From: Anaerolineales bacterium
Lineage (GTDB): Bacteria > Chloroflexota > Anaerolineae > Anaerolineales > Villigracilaceae
Assembly: GCA_030583885.1 (NCBI GenBank)
Contig: CP129480.1
Location: 1,798,001-1,862,000, forward strand
DNA length: 64,000 bases
Reading direction: 5' to 3'
Shown here in pieces: positions 1 to 7,932 of this stretch. Each line of letters opens with the position of its first letter. Within the stretch, counting starts at the first letter, position 1. A program made the position numbers and the translations under genes. The notes beneath the pieces are model-generated. The model worked only from the letters and a program-made list of their open reading frames with translations, was not told the origin of the DNA and ran no database searches.

Positions 1-310
1 TAATATAACTCTCAATCCTGAAGATTTGATCGCGAAGGGATTGGATGCGAAACAGTCCGCGGATACTGCCCGCAGGGTGTATCAGATTCTGGAAGCGCAG
101 CCGGATATCAGCCATGAACGATGCGAGCCGCCTCTGCGGGCATATGTCGAGGAAAGTGGATTGAATGTCAATCAAGTGTTTGGTATTTTGCGGGTAGCCA
201 TAACGGGGCAAAAAGTCAGCCCTCCGCTGTTCGAGTCGATGGAAATCATCGGCAGGGAAAAATGTTTGCAAAGAATTAAGGATGCGATTGAAATTTTGAA
301 AAAGTTGTAA
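1..310 (+). CDS. gltX: Glutamyl-tRNA synthetase, C-terminal fragment (5' end outside window)
   Basis: The open frame runs in from the left edge; the first in-window codons continue upstream in frame, so the TTG at 26 is not a real start. The roughly 100 visible residues match the anticodon-binding C-terminal domain of bacterial GluRS, ending in the typical block LRVAITGQKVSPPLFESMEI followed by GREKCLQRI. GluRS charges tRNA-Glu; since glnS is also present at 10.4-12.1 kb, this copy is probably a discriminating GluRS, which is an inference. The HIGH and KMSKS motifs lie outside the window. The next gene starts 26 bases after the stop, so the three plus-strand genes here probably form one transcript. 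Confidence 0.9.
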   Translation, partial: NITLNPEDLIAKGLDAKQSADTARRVYQILEAQPDISHERCEPPLRAYVEESGLNVNQVFGILRVAITGQKVSPPLFESMEIIGREKCLQRIKDAIEILKKL

Positions 311-336
311 CGGTTTTTATGCAGCGTGGAGGAGAA

Positions 337-1401
337 ATGGATTTAACAATTACCGCCCGGGATATTGTTGGCAAAGATCCTTTTGGCCGCTTCCTTGCAT
401 GGGTCAAATTGAAGCCTTGGCAGGCAGCGCTGTTGAGTTTTTCTTTTTTTCTTGTATACATGCTGGTTCTGCCTGCCTGCTTCGATGTGCTGTTTCCGCG
501 GGACGGATTGGAGCGGAGCAGTATCGTTGACAGGGTAAATCAGGTTGGGTTTTGGGTCATTCATCCAGCTGTCGTGTTTTTCTATGTATGGCAGCCTGCC
601 TCGATAGCTGGGTTATACAGTCTTATATTGCCGCTCGCACCATCCTCCATGCTTGATGGGCTTTCCCGGGCTGCGCGAATTTCCCATAAAACAGCCCGCG
701 GGTGGGTGCTGGGAGTCTTATCAGGCGCGATTGTTGTGTACCTTGGTGTGATTTTTATTTTGGAGCATATGGGCGCGCGCTGGTATTCAATTAATTGGTT
801 GATGGCGGCGATCCTGCAGGTTTCACGCTTCCTTTTGTTTTACATGATTGTGGTTGTCTTTGTTCGTCATTTGCTGGTTGCTTTCAACTTGAATCGCGTT
901 TACCATCATGTAAAACTGCCTGTATTGATGGGACAGTCGAAATACGGTACGGCGTTTGACGCAATTACAAGTTACGGCATGGTTTTTGCAGGCTTTGGTG
1001 CGATACTTGGACTTTTTGTTACCATGCGCCATCTTTATTCGACGCCTGTTTTTCCGGAAGATGCGATTTATCTTGGTCTGTACCTGATCCTGATGCCACT
1101 TGCCTTCCTCCTTCCCTTTTGGCAGGCCCATGTTAACATGCGTTCGGCGCGAATGACCGCCCTCCGGCAGATCTCGGATCTGCTCCAGGATGAATATGAC
1201 CGATTAATGACGGATGTGTCCTGCGGGGTTGGTGCGGAATTCTCATCGGAACGAATCAAATCACTCCGCGCATTACTTGAATTGACCGAGAAGGCGCCGA
1301 TCTGGCCCTTTGAAAATTGGATCATTTATCGCGTGTTCGCCGCGACGATATTTCCCTTGGTGATGACCGGCTTGGGTTTCCTATTTGAGTTAATGTTGTA
1401 A
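337..1401 (+). CDS. Multi-spanning membrane protein of unknown function
   Basis: A protein of 354 residues. I place the start at the ATG at 337 because GGAGGAG lies just ahead of it; an in-frame ATG at 319 has no ribosome site. About seven hydrophobic stretches can be seen (near residues 30-50, 70-95, 120-145, 155-185, 205-230, 245-265 and 335-354). Between the last two is a charged cytosolic-looking segment of about 65 residues that ends in the motif APIWPFENW. I do not recognise the family with certainty. It is followed after 28 bases by a coiled-coil/zinc-ribbon protein, so the two may work together. Confidence 0.7.
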   Translation: MDLTITARDIVGKDPFGRFLAWVKLKPWQAALLSFSFFLVYMLVLPACFDVLFPRDGLERSSIVDRVNQVGFWVIHPAVVFFYVWQPASIAGLYSLILPLAPSSMLDGLSRAARISHKTARGWVLGVLSGAIVVYLGVIFILEHMGARWYSINWLMAAILQVSRFLLFYMIVVVFVRHLLVAFNLNRVYHHVKLPVLMGQSKYGTAFDAITSYGMVFAGFGAILGLFVTMRHLYSTPVFPEDAIYLGLYLILMPLAFLLPFWQAHVNMRSARMTALRQISDLLQDEYDRLMTDVSCGVGAEFSSERIKSLRALLELTEKAPIWPFENWIIYRVFAATIFPLVMTGLGFLFELML

Positions 1402-1429
1402 TTGTAAAAGGTGAACAGGAGAAATAATA

Positions 1430-2491
1430 ATGGCCGCTGACCCCGTTAAAAAACTTGCTTCCGATATCAAGTTGCTGAGAACGAAGTTCAATACACTGGA
1501 AGAAAGTACCCGCCTGACGAGCGTGCGCGACTCGCTGGAGGATACGCAGACCACGATCGAGGGATTTGCGGACAAGGTGACGGGGCTGCGCGCACGGGGT
1601 TATGTGTTTGGGATGAATTTTGAATCCCGTGCCGCGACCCTACTGGAAAAATGGAAAGCGCTCGCGCCGAACATCAACAAACAGATCGAAGAGCAGGCGG
1701 GACAGTTGCAAACTGCAATAGCGCCCCTGCGGCCGCGCATGACTCAACTGGCGGCGGCTTCGGGAAATCAGACGCAGGCGCAAGGTTTGCTGGAGCAGGT
1801 CAAACCACAGGTCGAGTCATTGGAGGCGCAGGTCCATGCCGCCGGCAGGCAGATCAGCGGCATGTATGATTCTGTCCGGAGCGAGGTCAACAAATTCAGT
1901 AATGAAATCCGCAGGATTGACTACATGCTGACTAATCTCTCACAGGCGGCGTTTCCATTGCTTGCCACCGAAGCAGGCCTGATGGCGGTCAAGGCGGTTT
2001 GGGTGAAAAATGGGAAAGAGCAAAAAGATGACCCACAGGGCGTGTTGTATCTGACTGACCAGCGCATCATTTTCGAGCAAAAGGAGGAGGTGGCGACAAA
2101 GAAGGTGTTGTTCATCACCACCGAAAAGGAAAAACGGCAAAAGCTACTGATCGATACGCCCGTTGCCTTAGTGAAGTCGGTGGAGACCAGCAAACAGGGA
2201 ATGCTCAAAAATGAAGACTTTATCAAGGTCAGTTTTGCATCAGGCGCGCCAATGAACGTGGCGCACTTCCACATCTGGCAGCCGTGCGAGGAGTGGCAGG
2301 GATTGATCAACCGCGCAAAGGCAAGGGATTTCGAATCCGACCGCGCGGTGGAAGTGGATGCGGCGGCGGCGGCGAAGGTCAAATCCGCTCCGAGTCAGTG
2401 CCCGAGTTGCGGCGGGCATCTTCATCAGGTTATTTTGCGCGGGCAGGATACGGTCAAGTGTGAGTTCTGTGGTTTTTTGATCCGGTTGTAA
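1430..2491 (+). CDS. Coiled-coil, GRAM/PH-like and zinc-ribbon protein
   Basis: A protein of 353 residues with AGGAG ahead of its ATG. Residues 1-170 are rich in Gln, Glu, Ala and Leu with heptad-like spacing and are probably a long helical bundle or coiled coil. Residues about 185-300 contain a beta-rich block with LYLTDQRIIFEQKE, which resembles the start of GRAM or bacterial PH domains. The C-terminus is a zinc ribbon with CPSCGG and CEFCG, about 20 residues apart. There is no signal peptide, so it is cytosolic. The function is unknown; the domain set suggests an adaptor at a membrane or in a protein complex. It is the last gene before a strong terminator. Confidence 0.7.
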   Translation: MAADPVKKLASDIKLLRTKFNTLEESTRLTSVRDSLEDTQTTIEGFADKVTGLRARGYVFGMNFESRAATLLEKWKALAPNINKQIEEQAGQLQTAIAPLRPRMTQLAAASGNQTQAQGLLEQVKPQVESLEAQVHAAGRQISGMYDSVRSEVNKFSNEIRRIDYMLTNLSQAAFPLLATEAGLMAVKAVWVKNGKEQKDDPQGVLYLTDQRIIFEQKEEVATKKVLFITTEKEKRQKLLIDTPVALVKSVETSKQGMLKNEDFIKVSFASGAPMNVAHFHIWQPCEEWQGLINRAKARDFESDRAVEVDAAAAAKVKSAPSQCPSCGGHLHQVILRGQDTVKCEFCGFLIRL

Positions 2492-2496
2492 AAATA

Positions 2497-2533
2497 AAAG
2501 ACCCTGAAGGCCTCAAAAACCTTCGGGGTCTTT
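2497..2533. terminator. Bidirectional intrinsic terminator
   Basis: A 14-base inverted repeat (AAAGACCCTGAAGG with CCTTCGGGGTCTTT; one mismatch) around a 9-base loop lies between two converging genes. It has A and T runs on its flanks, so it can end transcripts from both sides. Confidence 0.9.
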
Positions 2534-2534
2534 T

Positions 2535-3959
2535 CTAATACTTCCCCGTCTCATCCGCCATGCGGACGATACGCGGGGTAAACTTGCCGAGGATTTCCAC
2601 GAGGTCGCCTTGCGCGGCGATGACTTCATCGATTGGCTTATATGCCTGCGGCGACTCATCAATGCCCCCGCCGAGCAAGGTGACGCCGCGTTCTTTCAGA
2701 TATTCGTCCCGCTCGCGTTTGCTGATGGAGTTCAGCGCAGCTTTGCGACTCATCTGTCTGCCTGCGCCATGGGATGCGGACTCAAGCGACTCGCTCACGC
2801 CTCTCCCGCGGACGACGTAGCCTGCATCCCCCATCGAGCCTGGAATTACACCGAGAACGCCCACACCTGCAGGTGTGGCTCCCTTGCGGTGGACAATGAC
2901 TTCGCGCCCATCGGGGAGTTTCTCACGCCACGCGAAGTTGTGGTGATTCTCGACCACGGCGGTTTCCTTCAACCCAACTGCTGCCGCCACCCGTTTGTGG
3001 ATAATATAATGATTGGCGGAGGCAAAGCGACCCGCTAGTTCCATCGAATGCCAGTATTCCAGCCCCTCCTCCGAATCGAGCGACAACCATGCGAGATGGC
3101 GCAGGCTCTTATCGAGGTCGGGATGCAAATCCATGGCGAGTTTGCTGTAGCGGTCCGCGATCTTGAAACCGACACTGCGTGAGCCGCTGTGCGAAAGCAG
3201 GGCGAGATATTCGCCAGGCTTCAGGCCGAACATCGGCTCATGCAGGCGGAACGAACCCCACTCGACGAAGTGATTTCCCGTGCCGCTCGTACCGAGTTGA
3301 CGCGCGGCGTTATCCTGCAGACTTTTCAATAATCTGGTCGCGTCCCATGCAGAATCGTCCAGCACTTCATGCTCAGCGCGCTTGTTTCCTTTCCACTGTG
3401 CGCCGATGCCGAAGGCGGTCTGTTCCCATAAGGTGTTCTCGAAGAGTGACGGCTTTTGTCCCAGCAAAATTGGCGAGACTTCATAGAGCGAGAGCCTCAT
3501 GCGGCAGGCAATGTCCACGCCGACGGCGTAGGGGATGACGGCCTTGTCCGTAGCCAGCACGCCGCCGATGGGCAATCCGTAGCCGACGTGGGCATCGGGC
3601 ATCAACGCGCCCGCCACGCTGACGGGGAGCCGCATGGCGTTGTCCATCTGGGCGAGCGAGCCTTTGTCAATGTGCTGCCTGCCCCAGATGGGATAGGTCA
3701 ACGGCTGGTCGCGCAATTCATGTTGTTGAACGGTTTCCTCCCTTTGTCTTATGCGGATGCACTCGCGGGCTAGATCAGCCAAGAGCGAATCGGCGAGGAA
3801 ATTGCCAGGGTCTTTGCGGACAGCGTCGACTTTGGCGAGAACCGCATCGCGCTCCATGCCGCTTTCGATGAGTTTGTTGCCCGCGTCTTTTGCAAGACCG
3901 ATGATTTTTCCGTCGGTCCAGTTGTTGAGTTTCAGGATCTTTCCTGTGAGGATGTCCAT
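2535..3959 (-). CDS. rtcB: RtcB-type RNA 3'-phosphate/5'-OH ligase
   Basis: A protein of 474 residues. The start is the ATG at 3959, preceded by AGGAG; an upstream in-frame ATG at 3983 lies inside a tandem repeat. RtcB joins RNA 2',3'-cyclic-phosphate or 3'-phosphate ends to 5'-hydroxyl ends using GTP and Mn2+. The family blocks are all present: DAHVGYGLPIGG, VDIACRM (metal Cys), GTSGTGNHFVEWG, SHSGSRSVG, ENHHNF, VIPGSMGDAGYVV and SHGAGRQMSR, whose His is the guanylylated residue. The length fits the long archaeal-type form better than the roughly 400-residue bacterial form. It lies 48 bases behind the two ABC exporter genes on the same strand, so it may share their attenuated transcript. Confidence 0.95.
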   Translation of the reverse strand: MDILTGKILKLNNWTDGKIIGLAKDAGNKLIESGMERDAVLAKVDAVRKDPGNFLADSLLADLARECIRIRQREETVQQHELRDQPLTYPIWGRQHIDKGSLAQMDNAMRLPVSVAGALMPDAHVGYGLPIGGVLATDKAVIPYAVGVDIACRMRLSLYEVSPILLGQKPSLFENTLWEQTAFGIGAQWKGNKRAEHEVLDDSAWDATRLLKSLQDNAARQLGTSGTGNHFVEWGSFRLHEPMFGLKPGEYLALLSHSGSRSVGFKIADRYSKLAMDLHPDLDKSLRHLAWLSLDSEEGLEYWHSMELAGRFASANHYIIHKRVAAAVGLKETAVVENHHNFAWREKLPDGREVIVHRKGATPAGVGVLGVIPGSMGDAGYVVRGRGVSESLESASHGAGRQMSRKAALNSISKRERDEYLKERGVTLLGGGIDESPQAYKPIDEVIAAQGDLVEILGKFTPRIVRMADETGKY

Positions 3960-3973
3960 GTCTTTCTCCTGAC

Positions 3974-4015
3974 GATTGACCATGGACCATGGTCTACGGT
4001 CTGTCGTCTATCGTC
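3974..4015. repeat. Degenerate 7-bp tandem repeat
   Basis: Six consecutive 7-base units: GATTGAC, CATGGAC, CATGGTC, TACGGTC, TGTCGTC and TATCGTC, roughly YRTSGWC. They fill the gap between rtcB and the upstream ABC gene and run into the last codons and stop of the ABC gene. Confidence 0.6.
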
Positions 4016-5822
4016 CGTTTTCTTCCAACTTCCACAACTCGCGCATCTCGGGGCTGGTTGTGAGAAGTTTGTCCAGCGTCCCTTCTGATTCTACCTTACC
4101 ATCCTTAAGTACGATGATGTGGTCAGCACGCCTCAAGAGCGGGCGGCGGTGGGAGACGACCAGACAGGTCTTTTCATTGCCATCGGCAAAGATACGTTCC
4201 CAGAGTTGACGTTCGGTCTCCACGTCCAGCGCGCTGGAGAGGTCGTCGAAGACGAGCAGTTCGGGTTCACGGATGAACATGCGCGCCGCGGCGCTGCGCT
4301 GTGCTTGCCCGCCAGAGAGTTTGACGCCGCGCGCGCCGACCATCGTTTCGAGGTCGTCATCGAGTTGTTCGAGGTCGCGGTCCATGACGGCGAGTTTGGC
4401 GGCGCGGTAGATGTCTTTATCGGTGCGGTCGAGTCCGAGCAGGATGTTGTTCCGCAGGGTGTTGCTGAACAGGCGCGGGACTTGCGCGGTGTAGGCGCAG
4501 CGCGGCGGGATGAAAAAGTCCGCAGGGTTGGCGGCAATCCCTCCATTCCAGCGTATCTCTCCCGATTCCATTGGCAACAATCCAAGCAATGTGCGGAGCA
4601 GCGTCGTCTTGCCGGAACCGATGCGACCTGTGATGACGGTCAGTGAGCCGCGTTTGACTTTCAGAGAAATGTCTTCGATGCCGTTTTTCGAATCAGGGTA
4701 GTGAAAGGTCAACCGTTCAGCGACCAGTTCGGTCAGCCGGTCTGAGGCGGTTTTCGTCGGGTAGGTCACGTCGGGCAGAGGACCTGTCAAATTAATCGGG
4801 TTGTGTTGGACGAGTGCGTCCAGCGGTGCGTTTTCCATCAGGCGGTACATGCGTTTGACGGAGACATCGAGTTGTTTGTAACGCGCCCACAACATGCCGC
4901 CAAAGGTGGTGAGATCGCCCATACTTTGCAGCAGATAGACGAAGAGCGAAAAATCGCCGAGCGTGAAATTGCCCGTGCGCATGGATTGACCGACCAGCAC
5001 GAGAATGACGCCTGTACCAAGCGTGGAGGTGTTGCGGTATAGCGAGCCGAGTACTTCATCGAACAGTTTTTCACGGATTGTCAGCACGCGTCTTTCGTCG
5101 TTGATCTTGTGGAAGTGACCAATGACATTTTTCTCCGCCGTCGCCACTTTGACCGCCTGTACTGCGCCGAAGAACTCACCGATGAAGCCCGTCACTTTGC
5201 CGCCTGCCTGACGCGAGGCGCGGCGGTAATATTCGATGCGGCCCGTTGCGATGTTGGCAATGATGCCGACGATGACGAGCGGGATGAGCGCCATCACCGT
5301 GACGGACGGGTTGATGCGCGTCATCAGCACGATGGAGACCGCGATGATAACAAGCCCGACCAGAACGTCGTTGACGAGGATGACGAAAAGCGGAATCTCG
5401 TTCACATCCGTTTTGAAGCGACTGACGGCTTCGCCCGCCGAGTCGGGCAGCTGTGATGCGCCCGGTCGTTTCAGGATGTGGCGCAATAGATTTCTACGTA
5501 ACAGTGTGGACATATCTGCGAAGATCGGTACGTCGGCGTAATAGAATCCATAACTTGCCAGTGCGCGTCCGATCCAGAGCGAAACGAAGAGGGCGATAAC
5601 CGCCCAAATGCCGCCGGTCAGTTGCATGCCGCCGGTCAACATATCAAAAAAGGCTTTGAGGATGAGCGCGGGCGCGATCTGCCAGACAAAGCGGATGAGT
5701 GCGACGCTGATCATATCCACGAACCACAGCCAAGGTCGGAAGCGGATCATCTCACGGATGACCTTCCACGCGGGCAGGGAGGGGATGTTGATTTCTTTTT
5801 GGTTGGATGTCATTTCGGTCAT
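4008..5822 (-). CDS. ABC exporter half-transporter, subunit with degenerate Walker B
   Basis: A protein of 604 residues with an N-terminal six-helix exporter membrane domain (about residues 20-330) and a C-terminal nucleotide-binding domain. Seen in the sequence: Walker [10 protein letters not shown], canonical signature LSGGQ, Walker [13 protein letters not shown], and switch His in VVSHRRP. The residue after the Walker B Asp is Asp, not the catalytic Glu, as in the degenerate half of heterodimeric exporters such as BmrC/BmrD or TM287/288. Its partner is the gene just upstream (5871-7637). Such pairs usually export drugs, lipids or peptides; the substrate here is unknown. The start at 5822 has only a weak ribosome site, so translation may be coupled to the upstream gene. 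Confidence 0.9.
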   Translation of the reverse strand: MTEMTSNQKEINIPSLPAWKVIREMIRFRPWLWFVDMISVALIRFVWQIAPALILKAFFDMLTGGMQLTGGIWAVIALFVSLWIGRALASYGFYYADVPIFADMSTLLRRNLLRHILKRPGASQLPDSAGEAVSRFKTDVNEIPLFVILVNDVLVGLVIIAVSIVLMTRINPSVTVMALIPLVIVGIIANIATGRIEYYRRASRQAGGKVTGFIGEFFGAVQAVKVATAEKNVIGHFHKINDERRVLTIREKLFDEVLGSLYRNTSTLGTGVILVLVGQSMRTGNFTLGDFSLFVYLLQSMGDLTTFGGMLWARYKQLDVSVKRMYRLMENAPLDALVQHNPINLTGPLPDVTYPTKTASDRLTELVAERLTFHYPDSKNGIEDISLKVKRGSLTVITGRIGSGKTTLLRTLLGLLPMESGEIRWNGGIAANPADFFIPPRCAYTAQVPRLFSNTLRNNILLGLDRTDKDIYRAAKLAVMDRDLEQLDDDLETMVGARGVKLSGGQAQRSAAARMFIREPELLVFDDLSSALDVETERQLWERIFADGNEKTCLVVSHRRPLLRRADHIIVLKDGKVESEGTLDKLLTTSPEMRELWKLEENGR

Positions 5823-5838
5823 GATAAATTCCGTGTGT

Positions 5839-5867
5839 GCAGGAGCGGAGCGCCGCTCTGCCCCTGC
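5839..5867. repeat. Intergenic near-perfect palindrome between the ABC subunits
   Basis: A 29-base hairpin (GCAGG...CCTGC outside, GAGCG/CGCTC inside, two interior mismatches, about 1-base loop) fills most of the 48-base gap between the two ABC genes. It has no T run, so it is not a terminator. It could stabilise RNA ends or tune subunit ratio. Confidence 0.55.
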
Positions 5868-5870
5868 GGT

Positions 5871-7637
5871 TTACGCCAATACTTCTTCCATGCCAGTTTG
5901 CAGGAGTTGGTGAAGCCGCGAGTTCGGGTCTGCAGAAAGTTGCCCGCGGTTCCCGTATTCGATGACATTGCCTCTTTCCAGGATCATGATTTCGTCCGCG
6001 CGGTGGATGGTATGCAGGCGGTGGGCGATGATGATGGCAGTGCGGTCCTTCAATAACTTGTCTATCGCGTGTTCGAGTTTTTGCTCGGTGGCGGGATCGA
6101 GACGCGATGAGGCTTCATCGAGAATCACCAGACCTGGATTTCGCAAAAAGACGCGCGTAAAGGCGAGCAATTGCGCTTCACCCGCAGATAACGACCTTGA
6201 TCCCGTTTCGAGTTCCGTATCCAGGCCTTTGGGCAGGTTTTGGAACCAGTCGCCCATCTCCAGTTCTTCGAGGGTGCTGATGATTCTCCCATCGGGGATC
6301 GAACGGTCGAAGAAGGCCAGGTTGTCACGGATCGACGCGCGGAATAATTGCACGTCCTGTGTGACGATGGCGATATTGCGGCGCAGAGAGTCGAGCTGTA
6401 TGTCCTGCAAATCTGTGTTGTTGACCTTGATGCTGCCCGATTTCACGTCATACAGGCGGAAGACCAAACGACCAAGCGTGGTCTTTCCGCTTCCGGTGCG
6501 ACCAAGCAGTCCAAGAACAGAACCAGCCTTCAGGTCCAGAGAGAGGCGGGAGAGGACGGGTTCACCGCCGTTGTACGCAAACGTCACGTCGTTGAACATC
6601 AATGCGAGCGGACGCGAGTCGATCTCAAAGCCTGTTTCAGTCTTGTCTTCCGGTTCGAGTGTGCGGAATTCGGTCAATCTTTCCACACACGCGCCGATGG
6701 TCTGAAAACTTTCGATCTCGTGCGTCATCGCCCAGAAGGGTTCTTCGAGCAGGCTGAGGTAATGCACGAAGAGATAGACAGTGCCGATGGTGATCAAGCC
6801 TGCAGTGAAGAGCCAGTAGCCGCTGGTGACGGCGAGCAGTGTGCCTGTGGTGAGCGCAAGCCCCATCGAGTTCTCGATGATCCAGCGTTTGAAGTGTGCC
6901 CGACGGTTGTGACCGAGGATGATACTTTGGTGGCGGAAGAGTTCACGGATGGAAAAATCCACCGCGCCGCTGGCACGGATATCTTCGGTACCTGCGAGCT
7001 GCTCTTCAATAAAGCCGTAGTATTGCGCCTCCGCTTCGCGCCGTGCTTTCTGGTGCGGAATAGCGATATTTCTCAGGCGGCTGAGAATGACGACCGTGAG
7101 AATGGAATAAACGGTGAATGCCAGCCCCGCGCGCCAATCTTCGATGAATAGTGCGATCAGAATGCCGACGAGTAAAAGTCCATTGGCAACGAGATTCAAC
7201 GCGAACTGCGAGAAGAAGGTCGCCAGTTCGGTCACATCGCCGTCGATGCGTTCGATCAATTCGCCGGGCGCGTGGTCGTTGTGGAATTTCATGTCGAGGT
7301 GCAGGGCGCGTTCCGCCAGTTCGGCGCGCAGGTCGTTGGTGGCTGTCCAGGCGACGTTTTCGCCGAGCCAGGTGACGCCGATCGCGACGCCCTGCTGGAT
7401 CAACGCCACGCTGATAAAGGCGATGGCGGTCCATGTCAGGGTTTGCAGGGCTTCGCCAGCCAGCGCGGAATCAATAAAACGGCGCATGATCTGCGGGGCG
7501 AAGATGCGCAAGCTGATGCTGCCGAACAGCATGCTGGCGAGCAGCATGAACCGTCCGCGCTGGGGGCGGATGTGGTCGGCGAGCAGGTTCCAGTAGGCTT
7601 TGAGTGAGAGGTTCACAATGGTTTTCCGTTTTGACAA
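5871..7637 (-). CDS. ABC exporter half-transporter, subunit with consensus Walker B and degenerate signature
   Basis: Up to 588 residues: six-helix exporter domain (about residues 20-320) plus NBD. Walker A is GRTGSGKTT, Walker B is LVILDEASSRLD with the catalytic Glu, and the switch His is in IIAHRLHT. The signature reads LSAGEAQ instead of LSGGQ. Paired with the downstream subunit, this puts both defects (Asp for Glu, LSAGE for LSGGQ) in the same ATP site and both good motifs in the other, the hallmark of an asymmetric heterodimeric exporter. The start is uncertain: TTG 7637 directly abuts a terminator stem, while GTG 7616 has a weak CGGAAAA ahead of it and is at least as likely. First structural gene after the attenuator leader. 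Confidence 0.9.
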   Translation of the reverse strand: MSKRKTIVNLSLKAYWNLLADHIRPQRGRFMLLASMLFGSISLRIFAPQIMRRFIDSALAGEALQTLTWTAIAFISVALIQQGVAIGVTWLGENVAWTATNDLRAELAERALHLDMKFHNDHAPGELIERIDGDVTELATFFSQFALNLVANGLLLVGILIALFIEDWRAGLAFTVYSILTVVILSRLRNIAIPHQKARREAEAQYYGFIEEQLAGTEDIRASGAVDFSIRELFRHQSIILGHNRRAHFKRWIIENSMGLALTTGTLLAVTSGYWLFTAGLITIGTVYLFVHYLSLLEEPFWAMTHEIESFQTIGACVERLTEFRTLEPEDKTETGFEIDSRPLALMFNDVTFAYNGGEPVLSRLSLDLKAGSVLGLLGRTGSGKTTLGRLVFRLYDVKSGSIKVNNTDLQDIQLDSLRRNIAIVTQDVQLFRASIRDNLAFFDRSIPDGRIISTLEELEMGDWFQNLPKGLDTELETGSRSLSAGEAQLLAFTRVFLRNPGLVILDEASSRLDPATEQKLEHAIDKLLKDRTAIIIAHRLHTIHRADEIMILERGNVIEYGNRGQLSADPNSRLHQLLQTGMEEVLA

Positions 7638-7668
7638 TAAAAAACACGACGCAGGTGCGCCGTGTTTT
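7636..7668 (-). terminator. Intrinsic terminator at the end of the ABC leader (attenuator)
   Basis: On the minus strand a 12-bp stem (AAAACACG, a G-U pair, CGC; loop ACCT) is followed by a run of six T and then ATT. It ends exactly where the ABC coding frame begins, so it cannot end an upstream gene; transcription must be controlled at it. Confidence 0.8.
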
Positions 7669-7713
7669 GAAAGACACAGGATAAAACCGTTTAGAGACGG
7701 TTAATAGGCGCAC
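7655..7713 (-). promoter_or_regulatory. Candidate antiterminator pairing
   Basis: GTGCGCC at 7713-7707, inside the last codons of the leader ORF, is an exact 7-base complement of GGCGCAC at 7661-7655, which is the 5' arm of the terminator. The two structures exclude each other. A small hairpin at 7702-7685 (AACCGT/ACGGTT) that holds the leader stop codon in its loop would sit between the two arms. Confidence 0.55.
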
Positions 7714-7762
7714 TTCGAAAAAGGTTCAATTTTTGGTTGGGCAAGATGGGGCGATAGATCAT
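7691..7762 (-). CDS. Putative 23-residue leader peptide of the ABC exporter operon
   Basis: A short ORF lies between a strong promoter and the terminator. It begins MIYRPILPNQ and ends APINRL. AAGGAG lies at 7779-7774, 11 bases ahead of the ATG, a little long but usable. The stop codon falls in the loop of a small hairpin, 22 bases before the terminator stem. A ribosome finishing this ORF would cover the antiterminator arm at 7713-7707 and favour termination; one stalled early would leave it free. This matches the logic of BmrB ahead of bmrC-bmrD in Bacillus. Function inferred; the parts are seen. Confidence 0.6.
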   Translation of the reverse strand: MIYRPILPNQKLNLFRSAPINRL

Positions 7763-7804
7763 TTTGAAGCGCGCTCCTTTCTGTACGTTTTTGTTACCTG
7801 CGTG

Positions 7805-7833
7805 AGTTTACATGAGAGTGGGATGAGTGTCAA
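7805..7833 (-). promoter_or_regulatory. Sigma-70 type promoter of the ABC exporter/rtcB operon
   Basis: A perfect -35 TTGACA at 7833-7828, a 17-base spacer and TAAACT at 7810-7805. Predicted start near 7798, giving a leader RNA of about 160-180 bases. Confidence 0.75.
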
Positions 7834-7932
7834 GGAATTTTTGTCATTCGAATTGGTTCATGGGGTTTTGTGGAAATTCGTCATTGTGACATAAGGAATA
7901 TTGGGGCTACAATGGAATGGCACGGAGGCTTC

